From Prochlorococcus marinus XMU1405 (GTDB taxonomy: Bacteria > Cyanobacteriota > Cyanobacteriia > PCC-6307 > Cyanobiaceae): 64,000 bases of DNA. Positions 41,801 through 51,629 of this stretch are shown piece after piece; position 1 is the first letter of the stretch, and each line of letters opens with the position of its first letter. Made by a program: the position numbers and the translations under genes. Under the pieces are notes generated by a model. That model made no database searches. It was given only the letters and a program-made list of their open reading frames with translations, and had not been told where the DNA came from. Where the stretch lies: positions 351,544 to 415,543 of the forward strand of contig NZ_JAAORF010000002.1 of the NCBI RefSeq assembly GCF_017696275.1, written 5' to 3'.

Positions 41801-43573
41801 CTAGATTCCTACTTGAACATTCCACAAATCAGCATATATTTTGTTCTGATATAATAGTTTTTCATGTTTTCCGATTTCAACTATTTTACCTTTATCAATA
41901 ACTACAATATTATCCACATTTTTTATAGTGCTTAATCTATGAGCTATTACTATAGTTGTTCTTTCTTTTGTGATTTTAGATAACGATTTTTGAATTAAAG
42001 CCTCTGTTTCATTATCAACTGAAGCTGTAGCTTCATCTAATATTAATATTGGAGCATCCTTTAAAACGGCTCTCGCTAAGGCAATTCTTTGACGTTGCCC
42101 GCCCGAGAGCCTTTGGCCCCTTTCCCCCACTATAGTTTTATAACCATCTGGTAATTGTTCAATAAATTTATGAGCTTCCGCAATCTTTGAAGCTTTAATA
42201 ATATCTTTAAGACTTGGGTTGAATGAGCCATAAGCAATATTTTCTTGTACACTGCCATGAAATAAATAAGTTTCTTGACTTACTAAAGAGATACACTTTC
42301 TTAAATCTCTCAAATTTATTTCTTTAATAGAAACCCCATCCAAGGTTATTGACCCATTATTACTATCATAAATTCTAAGTAGTAGTTTTATTATTGTACT
42401 TTTCCCAGAACCTGTTAAACCAACAATTCCTAATGTTGAGTTATTTTCAATTTTGAAATTTATGTTTTTTAAAGTTAAATCTCGTCCAGGATAATTAAAA
42501 TTTACATTATTAAAAATAATTTCTCCTTTGATATCTTTAGGTTCAATTTTTATTTTTCCATCTTTTATTTTTATAGGAGTATCTATGAGATCAATTACTC
42601 TATCAATTGAAGCCATAGATCTCTGAAAATCATCTAAAACATGCCCCAAAGTAGTTAAAGGCCATAATAGTCTTTGTGTAATAAACACTAAAAAACTATA
42701 AGTACCTACATCAAGTGTCTTATTCCAAGTTTGGAAACCTCCAATTAATAGAATCGCTATAAAAGCAAATAAAATTGCAAATCTTATAAGAGGGATAAAA
42801 GCAGAAGATAATTTTATTGCAGCCTTATTACTTCTTTGATAATCGAGACTTTCTTTATTTAATCTATTTAGTTCCCATTTTTCTTTAGTAAAACTTTTTA
42901 TGGTTAGAATTCCACTTAAATTATTATTAAGCCTTGATGCCAAGAGTCCGGCTTTATTTCTAACATCTCTGTATTTTGGAGCAAGCTTCCTTTGAAATTT
43001 AATTGATCCTAAAAATATAATTGGAATAGGAAAGAAAGCAAATAAAGCGATTTTTGGAGCAACAAAAATCATAGTGCCCCCAATTATTAAGACAGTTATA
43101 AATAACTGAATAATCTGATTAGCCCCTTGGTCTAGAAATCTCTCGAGTTGATTTATATCATCATTCAAAATAGATAATAGCCTCCCAGTATTATCATTTT
43201 CAAAAAAATCCATATCTAACTCCTGGATATGCTCATAAGCTTTTATTCTTAATTTATGTTGCGATAGCTGAGCCAAATTTCTCCATAAAATCGAATATAA
43301 ATATTCAAAGGAGGATTCACCAGACCAAACTATTCCTGAAGCAAATGCAAGAAAAATCAATTGTGCTGGAACTTCTTTTATTCCAAAACCAGCAATCCAT
43401 GAATTCTGTTCCTTAACAACGATATCCACTGCAAGACCAATTATTACAGGGGGAGCTAAATCTAATATTTTATTAATTATGGAACTAAAAAAAGCAAAAA
43501 AAAGTAACCTTCTTTCCTCAATCAGATTTAAATAAAGTCTAATTATTGGATTTTGATTGTTCTTAGACCTCAT
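41801..43573 (-). CDS. ABC exporter, MsbA/multidrug-type half transporter
   Basis: 590 residues: an N-terminal six-helix ABC membrane domain (about 20-320) fused to an ATPase domain. Walker A is GLTGSGKST, the signature is LSGGQRQRIAL, Walker B is ILILDEATAS and the H-loop is IVIAHRLST. Such half-transporters form homodimers and export lipids, drugs or peptides. The substrate cannot be told, though a lipid flippase is the common default in cyanobacteria. ATG at 43573, 11 bases after the small secreted protein gene on the same strand. Confidence 0.92.
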   Translation of the reverse strand: MRSKNNQNPIIRLYLNLIEERRLLFFAFFSSIINKILDLAPPVIIGLAVDIVVKEQNSWIAGFGIKEVPAQLIFLAFASGIVWSGESSFEYLYSILWRNLAQLSQHKLRIKAYEHIQELDMDFFENDNTGRLLSILNDDINQLERFLDQGANQIIQLFITVLIIGGTMIFVAPKIALFAFFPIPIIFLGSIKFQRKLAPKYRDVRNKAGLLASRLNNNLSGILTIKSFTKEKWELNRLNKESLDYQRSNKAAIKLSSAFIPLIRFAILFAFIAILLIGGFQTWNKTLDVGTYSFLVFITQRLLWPLTTLGHVLDDFQRSMASIDRVIDLIDTPIKIKDGKIKIEPKDIKGEIIFNNVNFNYPGRDLTLKNINFKIENNSTLGIVGLTGSGKSTIIKLLLRIYDSNNGSITLDGVSIKEINLRDLRKCISLVSQETYLFHGSVQENIAYGSFNPSLKDIIKASKIAEAHKFIEQLPDGYKTIVGERGQRLSGGQRQRIALARAVLKDAPILILDEATASVDNETEALIQKSLSKITKERTTIVIAHRLSTIKNVDNIVVIDKGKIVEIGKHEKLLYQNKIYADLWNVQVGI

Positions 43574-43584
43574 AAAAATGATAA

Positions 43585-43878
43585 TTAAATTTTTCTATTA
43601 TGATTTAAATTTTCTTTAGTTTCTAATTTACATTTTGTTTTTGCATCTTGATGACTTGCAGTTTGCATAAATTCTTCGTAGTAACAATCACAAGTTTCAT
43701 TTGCAATTTCTTCACTATATAGCATTTCTGCTTTCATCATCTCCTCTTTGACACTCTGAAGACAAAATAATTTTATGATTGAATTTTGTTTCGTTTCAGC
43801 TAAATAATGACTATTAAAGGAGTTGAATAGTATTATCAGATTCACAAAAATAAAGAAATTATATTTGCTAGCTTTCAT
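43585..43878 (-). CDS. Small secreted cysteine-containing protein, unknown
   Basis: 97 residues. The first 27 form a plausible signal peptide (a short basic start, then the hydrophobic FFIFVNLIILFNSF). The mature part contains four cysteines, including NETCDCYYEEF and KTKCK, suggestive of disulphides in the periplasm. I recognise no family. It sits between deaD (9 bases) and the ABC exporter (11 bases) on the same strand, so it could be carried with either. Confidence 0.6.
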   Translation of the reverse strand: MKASKYNFFIFVNLIILFNSFNSHYLAETKQNSIIKLFCLQSVKEEMMKAEMLYSEEIANETCDCYYEEFMQTASHQDAKTKCKLETKENLNHNRKI

Positions 43879-43887
43879 ACTCTATAC

Positions 43888-45669
43888 CTAGTTTCTGACT
43901 TTAATTTTTTTTAATTTATTTTTAGTTTCTCTATGCAGATCTCTGGGTAAATCTACTAAACTGTAATCATTAAAAATCTGTATTTTACCTATGGATCTAC
44001 CATTTATATTAGTTGAATTACAGATTGAGGATATGATATTTGCAACTCTAACTCCATCAAATTTACCAAAGTTAAATTTGTAGGTTTCAAAAGAATCATT
44101 TTGATAATTATTTCTCCTATTTGAATTTCTCATACGATTATTACTATTTCTATTTGATCTATTTCGATCAGTATTATTTTGTTTATTAATCCAAGAATCA
44201 TCGTCATTTACAAAAAATGATTTATTACCTATAACTAAATTAATCGCCGCCATTGCAATATTTGAGTCATCCATAGAGTATTTTTCTTTTAAATTATCTA
44301 GTACATCAATAATCAAAGCTTTATTTTCTTCATTTTCATCTTTAGCTAAAGAACTCTCATTAACATTATCTATAAGTTTCTCCATCCTTTTTTCATTTAT
44401 TATTTTATTACTTGGTATATTAATTTCTTCAATCTTGGTTCTTGTTGAGTTTTCTAAGTTTCTTAGAAAATGTTTTTCTCTTTGATTAACAAATAAAATT
44501 GCTTCTCCTGATCTGCCTGCCCTTCCAGTTCTTCCAATTCTATGAGTATATGTTTCCTTGTCAAAAGGAAAATCGTAATTAACAACAAGTTTTATCCTCT
44601 CAACATCTAATCCTCTAGCTGCGACATCAGTTGCAACAAGGATATTAATAAATCCTTTTTTCAATCTATCTACAGTATTTTCTCTTTGATTTTGAGGTAT
44701 ATCTCCATTAAGTACCGCCACAGTATGACCCGAATTCTCTAAAGCTTCAGCTATTGAAGTAGTAAGTAGTTTTGTCCTAACAAAAATAATTACTCCCTCG
44801 TTATTAAGTTCTAGTATTCTTTTTAAAGCATCTAACTTATGATGCCTTTGTACATATAGAAATTTTTGCGAAATTAATTGAGTTTCTTTTTTGACACTTT
44901 TGATTAATATTTCGGCGGGATCATTTAGATATTTTTTTGCTATATTTCTTATCTCACTAGGCATTGTCGCTGAAAACAATACCATCTGCTTATTTTCCGG
45001 AAGTTGATCTATTATCCATTCAATATCTTCAAGAAAACCCATATTTAACATTTCATCTGCCTCATCTAAAACAAGACAATTTATATCTTTAATTTTAAAA
45101 GTCCCCTGCCTTATATGATCCATTATTCGGCCTGGGGTACCAACTACTACGTCAACTTTTCTTTTTAATGCAGAAATTTGATTTCGATAGTCGGTACCTC
45201 CATATATTGCAACCGTCTTAAAATTACTAGATTCAGAACTATAACTTTTAAAAGATTCTGCCACTTGAGTTGCTAATTCTCTTGTAGGAGTCATAACTAA
45301 AACCTTGGCATTTAATTCTTTATTATCTGTAAGTTTTTCTATTATTGGTAATGCGAAAGCTGCAGTCTTTCCTGTTCCTGTTTGTGCTTGGCCTAGTAAA
45401 TCCCTGCCTAACATTAGTTCGGGAATTGCAGCTTTTTGGATGGGAGTTGGATTTTTATATCCTTTATTTATTAACGAATTTAAGATCGATTGATTAAAAC
45501 CAAAATCGAGAAATCCATTCTCATTAACATCTCCTTTAGATACTTCCAATACTTGAGATTCAATTTCTTTTTTATTATCTAAGTTCTTGAACTCTAGTAG
45601 GGAAGAATCTTCATTCTGAGAATTTTCCTGCTCTCTACCTAGAGAGTTACTATCTTTTTTTAAAGCCAT
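43888..45669 (-). CDS. deaD: DEAD-box RNA helicase
   Basis: CsdA/DeaD/CrhR-type helicase, about 593 residues. The core is typical: Q-motif region, QTGTGKTAAF (Walker A), TPTRELA, VLDEADEML (DEAD box), FSAT, and YTHRIGRTGRAG. A linker follows with Arg/Asn-rich tracts (about 500-525), then a C-terminal DbpA-like RNA-binding domain (FDGVRVANIISSI, GKIQIF). I choose ATG 45669 rather than the in-frame TTG two codons upstream. A 9-bp hairpin ends 5 bases before this ATG, which suggests translational control. Confidence 0.95.
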   Translation of the reverse strand: MALKKDSNSLGREQENSQNEDSSLLEFKNLDNKKEIESQVLEVSKGDVNENGFLDFGFNQSILNSLINKGYKNPTPIQKAAIPELMLGRDLLGQAQTGTGKTAAFALPIIEKLTDNKELNAKVLVMTPTRELATQVAESFKSYSSESSNFKTVAIYGGTDYRNQISALKRKVDVVVGTPGRIMDHIRQGTFKIKDINCLVLDEADEMLNMGFLEDIEWIIDQLPENKQMVLFSATMPSEIRNIAKKYLNDPAEILIKSVKKETQLISQKFLYVQRHHKLDALKRILELNNEGVIIFVRTKLLTTSIAEALENSGHTVAVLNGDIPQNQRENTVDRLKKGFINILVATDVAARGLDVERIKLVVNYDFPFDKETYTHRIGRTGRAGRSGEAILFVNQREKHFLRNLENSTRTKIEEINIPSNKIINEKRMEKLIDNVNESSLAKDENEENKALIIDVLDNLKEKYSMDDSNIAMAAINLVIGNKSFFVNDDDSWINKQNNTDRNRSNRNSNNRMRNSNRRNNYQNDSFETYKFNFGKFDGVRVANIISSICNSTNINGRSIGKIQIFNDYSLVDLPRDLHRETKNKLKKIKVRN

Positions 45670-45674
45670 TTTCA

Positions 45675-45702
45675 ATGCCTAATAATCTTTCTGATTAGGC
45701 AT
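45675..45702 (-). promoter_or_regulatory. Hairpin in the deaD leader
   Basis: A perfect 9-base inverted repeat (ATGCCTAAT and ATTAGGCAT) with a 10-base loop. On the minus-strand mRNA the 3' arm ends 5 bases before the deaD ATG. No terminator-like T run follows. The position would hide the ribosome landing zone, so temperature- or helicase-dependent opening is an attractive inference for an RNA helicase gene. Confidence 0.7.
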
Positions 45703-45808
45703 TCAACAAATATTTAAATTGACTTAAATTGTTGATTAGCCTTACAGAGCCGAATTATTAATCTAACATCTTGGGGTTAAGATATTACTAATTTCTCAAA
45801 AATAAAAT

Positions 45809-47512
45809 TTAATTTAAATAATATATATTTAAAGATTTTTTCGCTCTTGTAACAGCCGTATATAATAACCTTCTTTCAAAATCATCTCTGCAAAAGGTAT
45901 TTTGATTATCTTTTTTTTCTTTTACAGCATATTGATTTCTTCTATAATTTTGGGACCACAAAATGTTTACTTTTTCAGATTCACTTCCTTGAGATTTATG
46001 AATAGTAATCGCTATTGCTGGTACAACATTTTCTAAATTAGATGGATCAATTAATGCGACAGTTTCTTCGTTATTATCATTATATTTTCTAAAAAGATAT
46101 TTTCTTTTATTTTTTAAACCTATAAGAACTCCGATATCCCCATTTGACAATCCAAGTTCATTATTATTTTTTGTACACATAATCGGAACACCCTCTTTAA
46201 GAGTTTTAAGGTCATAAGGTTTTTTTTGACCAAACACAATTTCATTCAAATATTCAACACTCCATATTCCGGAATTTTTTTCGCATAAAATCAAGTGACT
46301 TTGTAAATCCAGAAATATCTTATCTACTAAATCTCTTTCATTAACCAATAAATTATCAATACTCTCATCAAATATATATTTTTTTTTACTTAAATTTGAA
46401 GTTGAAATATTTAATTGTTTTAGATAACTTGTAATAGAAAATAATAGATCTTTTGGAATATCTTTTTCTCTACTCTTTGAAATAGTAATTTCTTTTGAAT
46501 TATTATCTTTTTCTAATTCTTTTATCTTTTGATTAAGTAAAGAAAAATCATTATTAAATATTAAACTACTAATTAATGCTATATCTCCAATATTTCTATA
46601 AGTTTTTTCTAAATTTACAACACAAGATTTAATAGAACTATTATCGGCATATTCAAACAAATAATTCCATATAGAACAGTTATTTACTGGAGACAATTGA
46701 TTTTTATCTCCAACTAAAATAATTTTACAGTCGTTTGCTAGCAAATTTAAAACTGATTCGATCAAATCGATATTAACCATTGACATTTCATCAATTATGA
46801 AAATATCAAGCTCTTTTAGTTTAAATTTCAACTTTAGAGATTTATTTTGAGAATTTAAAATCCATCTATGTAAAGTTTGAAATTCTATTTGGTCTAGGAA
46901 TTTGCTAGAGACAATATTTTTTTTATTATTAAGAGATTCTTTTAAACGAGCTGTAGCTTTACCAGTTGGAGCAGACAAACCAATATTTAAAAAGTTATCA
47001 ACTTGAAGGAGTTCTAGTATTAAATTTATTATTAAAGTGGTTTTACCAGTACCTGGTCCTCCTTGAAGAAAAACTAAGTTTGAATATTTAAATATATTTT
47101 TAATTTGATCAATTTTATTATCTTCTTTATAAATTCTTGAGTTCATTAAATTATCGTTATCTATTTTTTTTAAAAATAAATTAATAACTCTTTCTATCTT
47201 TTTTGACCATTTTGATAAGGATAACTTTCTATTTACTAATACGAATGGAGAATGAAGGGAACCTATCAAACCTTTATTTTTTAGAACATCTATATGTTTA
47301 TTGGGCCAGCCATCTTCTAATAATTCAAAGATTATTAAACTATTATCAACATCAATAATAGTTTCACCATTTTTTTCAAACTCTAATAAAATTCTTAATA
47401 CATCTTTTACGAAATTTCCATATTTTTTTTCACTAAATTTGAAAATATCTAAGATTAAATTAAATATATGATCGTATTGGAAATTTTCAATATCTGTAGT
47501 AGTTTTTGTCAT
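45809..47512 (-). CDS. recD: Exodeoxyribonuclease V alpha subunit
   Basis: RecD, the 5'-3' helicase of RecBCD. It has 567 residues. The ATP site is LQGGPGTGKTT at about 149-159, motif II is IIDEMSMVN, motif III-like GDKNQLSPV follows, and the C-terminal UvrD-like motif is AITIHKSQGSESEKV with LLYTAVTRAKK. The helicase core is typical in order and spacing. The gene follows recB by 1 base and is the last of a six-gene run. A sampled 60-base line here was about 18% G+C, far below the window average. Confidence 0.92.
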   Translation of the reverse strand: MTKTTTDIENFQYDHIFNLILDIFKFSEKKYGNFVKDVLRILLEFEKNGETIIDVDNSLIIFELLEDGWPNKHIDVLKNKGLIGSLHSPFVLVNRKLSLSKWSKKIERVINLFLKKIDNDNLMNSRIYKEDNKIDQIKNIFKYSNLVFLQGGPGTGKTTLIINLILELLQVDNFLNIGLSAPTGKATARLKESLNNKKNIVSSKFLDQIEFQTLHRWILNSQNKSLKLKFKLKELDIFIIDEMSMVNIDLIESVLNLLANDCKIILVGDKNQLSPVNNCSIWNYLFEYADNSSIKSCVVNLEKTYRNIGDIALISSLIFNNDFSLLNQKIKELEKDNNSKEITISKSREKDIPKDLLFSITSYLKQLNISTSNLSKKKYIFDESIDNLLVNERDLVDKIFLDLQSHLILCEKNSGIWSVEYLNEIVFGQKKPYDLKTLKEGVPIMCTKNNNELGLSNGDIGVLIGLKNKRKYLFRKYNDNNEETVALIDPSNLENVVPAIAITIHKSQGSESEKVNILWSQNYRRNQYAVKEKKDNQNTFCRDDFERRLLYTAVTRAKKSLNIYYLN

Positions 47513-47513
47513 T

Positions 47514-50500
47514 CTAAAAAAGGTTATCTAAATAATTAATTCTTTTTAAAGGTGCTTTGCTAATAAAAATACCTGGAGATATATCTTCAGACTTAGATTT
47601 TTCAAATAATTCAAAATCTGGTAATCCCTTTAAAAACAAATAAATATATCCTCCTAGATGTTTATGTGGTTGATAATTTTTAAGTCGCCACTTTAATAAT
47701 CTATGCAATGCTAATAAATAAAGATGAGATTGCAATGGATAATGATGTTTAATCATTTCATTTCTCATGTTTTCATAGTTATAGTTTATTGGTAAACAAT
47801 CACTATTATCACTACCAGAAATCAAATTACTTTTCCAATCAACTACCCACCATTTACTATCTTCTAATTTATTTCCTACAGGGAAAATACAATCAATACA
47901 TCCTGAATGAAAGCCTTTATTCATAATTTGAAGATCATTTATTTTATTTGCATATTCTTCACCAAATTCATATTCCTGATCTAAAAAAAAGCAATTTGAT
48001 ATATCATTAGTATTAATATTTCTACCTTCATAAGATAGGGTTAAATCATATTTTAGTTCCTTAATTATGTATTCATTTGGAATATCAACTAGTTTCTTAT
48101 TTTGTAATTCTCTTCCTAAGGATATATTTATGATTCTTAAAATCGCATCTTTTACTTTAAAAGCCAAAGAAGTATCGATTTGATGAAAGTTCAATTCCTC
48201 AATAATTAAATCAATTAATTCTTGATTATTATCGTTTCTAAATTCAAATCTTTCTATTATTTTATGCAGGCAAGTCCCAGCAATAGTTCCTTTTGGAAAT
48301 TCACTTAAGGGATTTGGATAAGAAAAATAATTAGGATAATTCTTTGAATTCTTAAAATTAGAATCTTTGATAATTGATATATTATCTTCATAATCCTTAT
48401 ATTGATTAATGACTGCATCAATATTTTTATCTTTACGTATCCAAGAAGAATAACTTGAATAAGAAATAAATTTATCAGAATTAAATACATTAGATATTTT
48501 TTTATTAACGTTATCTATTTTCCAAATATTATTATTCAATCGGTTGGTTTGGAACTTAGAAAAAATTTCATTTATTTTCTCTTTTTCTATCCTGACTTCA
48601 AAAGTAGACTTATAAATATTGATATTGTCCAAATTATTAAGTAAATCATTATTTAAAATATTATTTTTATCCTCTAAATCATTAAAAACAATAAGTTTAT
48701 ATTTGCTCCTTGTAAGTGCTACATAAATTAACCTCTCACTCTCTTTAAATAAATCTTCTTCTTCTATTAATTTAAATTTTTCAACCTTCGCGTAATTATT
48801 AGAAATATTAACATATATATTTCTATCAATATTTGATTTCCAAAGAGGTCCTTTAATTTTATTTGACTTATTTGAAATAATTGAGAGATATGGACATAGG
48901 ACTATTTCAAATTCGAGGCCTTTACTACTATGAATGGTAGAAAGATTTATTCCATTTTGAAGATTATAATCTTTCGTCAAAAAATCTTCGCCAGTAGAAA
49001 TTCTTAAAATATGATCTAACTGATTTTTATACCAGTTGAAGACTATATTGAGATCAAAATCATTATTCATTAATTCTATTTCAACAATTTCTGAAAGTTG
49101 AAATAAATTTGAATTCAAATCTGAATCTTGAATAATCGAGGATGAATTGTAATTTATAAGTAGTTCATTAACAATGTTTAAAAAACCTTTTTCTCTTAGT
49201 TCATGGGACCAAGTAATGCATTTATTAATTAAAATTTCTAAATTATTACTAATTCCATTATCAAGTAAATCTTCTAATTTTATTTCTATAAACTTTGAAG
49301 TAGCAAGCAAATTTATATTTTTTAAAGACCTAGGATTTAATAAACATTCAATGAATAAAAATAATAGAGAACTTGCTTCTGTATCAAAAATATTTTGTTT
49401 ATTTTGAATTTTGCATGGGAGGTTAAAATAACTTAATTTTTTTTTAAAATCTAAGCATTGCGAATTATTTAATGTAAGAATCGCAATTTTATTAATATCA
49501 ATTTCTTTATTGTTTAAAATAAAGTTAACTATGTAATGAGTTACAAGATCCTCTATATCAGTCTCTTTTTTTGAAAATTCTACAATTTCAAATACATTCT
49601 TAAATTTAAATTTAGGATTAATATTATCATTAATTCTTGAGGTTAATTTACTATAGTTTAGCTTCGATTGTTGAAGTCCATTCTTATAAAGTTTATTAAG
49701 AACATCGATTAACTTTTTTGAGGATCTATAGTTATCTGTAAGACTAAAAACTTCGATTGCATTAGATCTTGCATCTAAGTAAGTTTCAATATCTCCACCT
49801 CTAAATTTGTAAATCGCTTGTTTTGGATCACCTACGCAAAGTAAAAAATGATTTTTTGTATTAAAGAACTTTTTTATTAAATTCCACTGAGTAATATCTG
49901 TATCTTGGAACTCATCAACTAAGATACATTTAAATCTTTTTTGAATTTTAGATAGGGTATTACTATTACTAGTTTCCGAATCTAGAAATGTATTTTCTAC
50001 AGTCTTTATAAGATCATTAAAGTTAAAAATAGAAAAACTTTTCTTTAATTCTATTAATTTTATATAAGCTAATTGGGTAAATATTCTTACAAATTCAGTA
50101 AAGAAACCTTCTTTTATTTTATAAATTTTATCTTGTAATAAATTAAATTTAGTAAAATCTAATTTTAGATTATTTTTATTAATTTCTTTAGATATATTTT
50201 CAATGTAAAAATATTTAGATAAAAGATCATCCTTAGAAATATCATATATAAAATCAATAACATTTTTAGAATTAAGCCTTTTGTTAATTTCTTCAATCCA
50301 ACAATTTATTTGATTAAACTTATCATTTCTTGGTTTTGCAGCATATATTTGACTTTTTCCACCACTCTCCTTAATTAATTTTCCCAACTCTATGAGTTGT
50401 AAAAATAATTCCTTACCTTTCTTATTCCATTCAAAACAAAACTCGTTCCAATTTAAATAAAAAAATTCATTAAAATAATTATTTAAATCAATAATCTTAT

Positions 50501-51140
50501 ATTTGTTATTTATTTGAAATTTACAGATATTTTCTTGATCTATATTTTTTAAAATTTCTACAAAAAATGACTTATTGATCCTACTTCCAAATCTAGAACT
50601 TATTTTTTTTTTGTTGACTGCTGAAATAAGCTCATGATTAAGATTCAAAAAATCATCAATCCACAAATTATCTATTACATTTTTATACAAATTATCAATA
50701 TTATTATCAATATATGGATCTTGAGTTACACCTATTTCAATACTATATTCATCAATAATATTATTACAAAAAGCATGGAAGGTAGTTACTTTTAACTTAT
50801 AGAATTGATTTATAAAATTATCAATTTCGGAAATAATTTTTTCCTTAGATTTATCTTTATCCTTAAAATTTAGATACCAATCCTTAAGAGTATTATCTAT
50901 CTTACTTTCATTATGACTTTGCAAATATAATTTTAAATTATGAAATCTCGAGAGTATTTTATCTCTTAACTCAGAACAAGTATTTTTTGTAAAACTTAGC
51001 AAGAGTATCTCATCTGGTTTAACTTTTTTCTCCAAAACATTTCTTAAAACTATGTGCGCCAAAGTAAAACTTTTACCAGTTCCTGCACTTGCTTCTACTA
51101 ATTTAAACTTATTATCTAATTTAATTTGATTAATATCCAT
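47514..51140 (-). CDS. recB: Exodeoxyribonuclease V beta subunit
   Basis: RecB, the 3'-5' helicase and nuclease of RecBCD. It has 1208 residues, near family length. The helicase core opens with KLVEASAGTGKSFTLA (residues 13-28), then VDEFQDTD and CVGDPKQAIYKFRGGD in the middle, ISTIHSSKGLEFEIV-type STIHSSKGLEF, and VALTRSKYKL. The C-terminal nuclease contains VVDWKSN near residue 1100, matching the catalytic DxK. The protein is unusually Asn/Ile/Lys-rich, mirroring about 20% G+C in a sampled line. It lies 12 bases after the methyltransferase gene. Confidence 0.93.
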   Translation of the reverse strand: MDINQIKLDNKFKLVEASAGTGKSFTLAHIVLRNVLEKKVKPDEILLLSFTKNTCSELRDKILSRFHNLKLYLQSHNESKIDNTLKDWYLNFKDKDKSKEKIISEIDNFINQFYKLKVTTFHAFCNNIIDEYSIEIGVTQDPYIDNNIDNLYKNVIDNLWIDDFLNLNHELISAVNKKKISSRFGSRINKSFFVEILKNIDQENICKFQINNKYKIIDLNNYFNEFFYLNWNEFCFEWNKKGKELFLQLIELGKLIKESGGKSQIYAAKPRNDKFNQINCWIEEINKRLNSKNVIDFIYDISKDDLLSKYFYIENISKEINKNNLKLDFTKFNLLQDKIYKIKEGFFTEFVRIFTQLAYIKLIELKKSFSIFNFNDLIKTVENTFLDSETSNSNTLSKIQKRFKCILVDEFQDTDITQWNLIKKFFNTKNHFLLCVGDPKQAIYKFRGGDIETYLDARSNAIEVFSLTDNYRSSKKLIDVLNKLYKNGLQQSKLNYSKLTSRINDNINPKFKFKNVFEIVEFSKKETDIEDLVTHYIVNFILNNKEIDINKIAILTLNNSQCLDFKKKLSYFNLPCKIQNKQNIFDTEASSLLFLFIECLLNPRSLKNINLLATSKFIEIKLEDLLDNGISNNLEILINKCITWSHELREKGFLNIVNELLINYNSSSIIQDSDLNSNLFQLSEIVEIELMNNDFDLNIVFNWYKNQLDHILRISTGEDFLTKDYNLQNGINLSTIHSSKGLEFEIVLCPYLSIISNKSNKIKGPLWKSNIDRNIYVNISNNYAKVEKFKLIEEEDLFKESERLIYVALTRSKYKLIVFNDLEDKNNILNNDLLNNLDNINIYKSTFEVRIEKEKINEIFSKFQTNRLNNNIWKIDNVNKKISNVFNSDKFISYSSYSSWIRKDKNIDAVINQYKDYEDNISIIKDSNFKNSKNYPNYFSYPNPLSEFPKGTIAGTCLHKIIERFEFRNDNNQELIDLIIEELNFHQIDTSLAFKVKDAILRIINISLGRELQNKKLVDIPNEYIIKELKYDLTLSYEGRNINTNDISNCFFLDQEYEFGEEYANKINDLQIMNKGFHSGCIDCIFPVGNKLEDSKWWVVDWKSNLISGSDNSDCLPINYNYENMRNEMIKHHYPLQSHLYLLALHRLLKWRLKNYQPHKHLGGYIYLFLKGLPDFELFEKSKSEDISPGIFISKAPLKRINYLDNLF

Positions 51141-51152
51141 TTCTTTATTAAA

Positions 51153-51626
51153 TTAAAATTTGACCTCATTTTTATAAAGTAAGTAATTCTTAAATTTATT
51201 CATTAAATATTTCTCTTCCAAGGCAATCTTAAATTTAATTATTAAAGCTAAACTTATTGTCAAAAATAAATAATAAATAGATAATTTTATTATAAAAAAT
51301 CCAATGGAAAAAAATATTAAAGAATAGTACATAGGATGACGGGTAAATCGATAAATACCTGTAGTAACTAGATTGCAATTGTTTATAGGTCTTGGGAAAG
51401 GGGATAAATTTCTACCTAAGTCTTTAATTGAAACTAACATTATTATGAAAGCGATTATGATAATTAAAATACCCAGGGAATAAGAAAAAGGACTTGCTTG
51501 AATTATTTGTTTTTGAGGAAGAAATTCCCATTGAAAAAAATGAAGAATAATAATAAAGAACTGTAAAAAAACAAGCATTAGATCATAAGCAGGTTTAAAA
51601 AAATTTTTTAATTGAAATTTAGACAT
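51153..51626 (-). CDS. Isoprenylcysteine methyltransferase (ICMT)-like membrane protein
   Basis: 157 residues with four to five hydrophobic helices. The C-terminal half holds the ICMT-type signature GIYRFTRHPMYYSLI, where the RHPxY stretch binds SAM in this family. A long hydrophobic tail and a lysine-rich end follow. Bacterial members have mostly unknown substrates. It sits between recC (3-base gap) and recB (12-base gap). Such insertion inside recCBD is not usual in E. coli-type operons, but I see no evidence that it functions in repair. Confidence 0.85.
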   Translation of the reverse strand: MSKFQLKNFFKPAYDLMLVFLQFFIIILHFFQWEFLPQKQIIQASPFSYSLGILIIIIAFIIMLVSIKDLGRNLSPFPRPINNCNLVTTGIYRFTRHPMYYSLIFFSIGFFIIKLSIYYLFLTISLALIIKFKIALEEKYLMNKFKNYLLYKNEVKF

Positions 51627-51629
51627 TTT

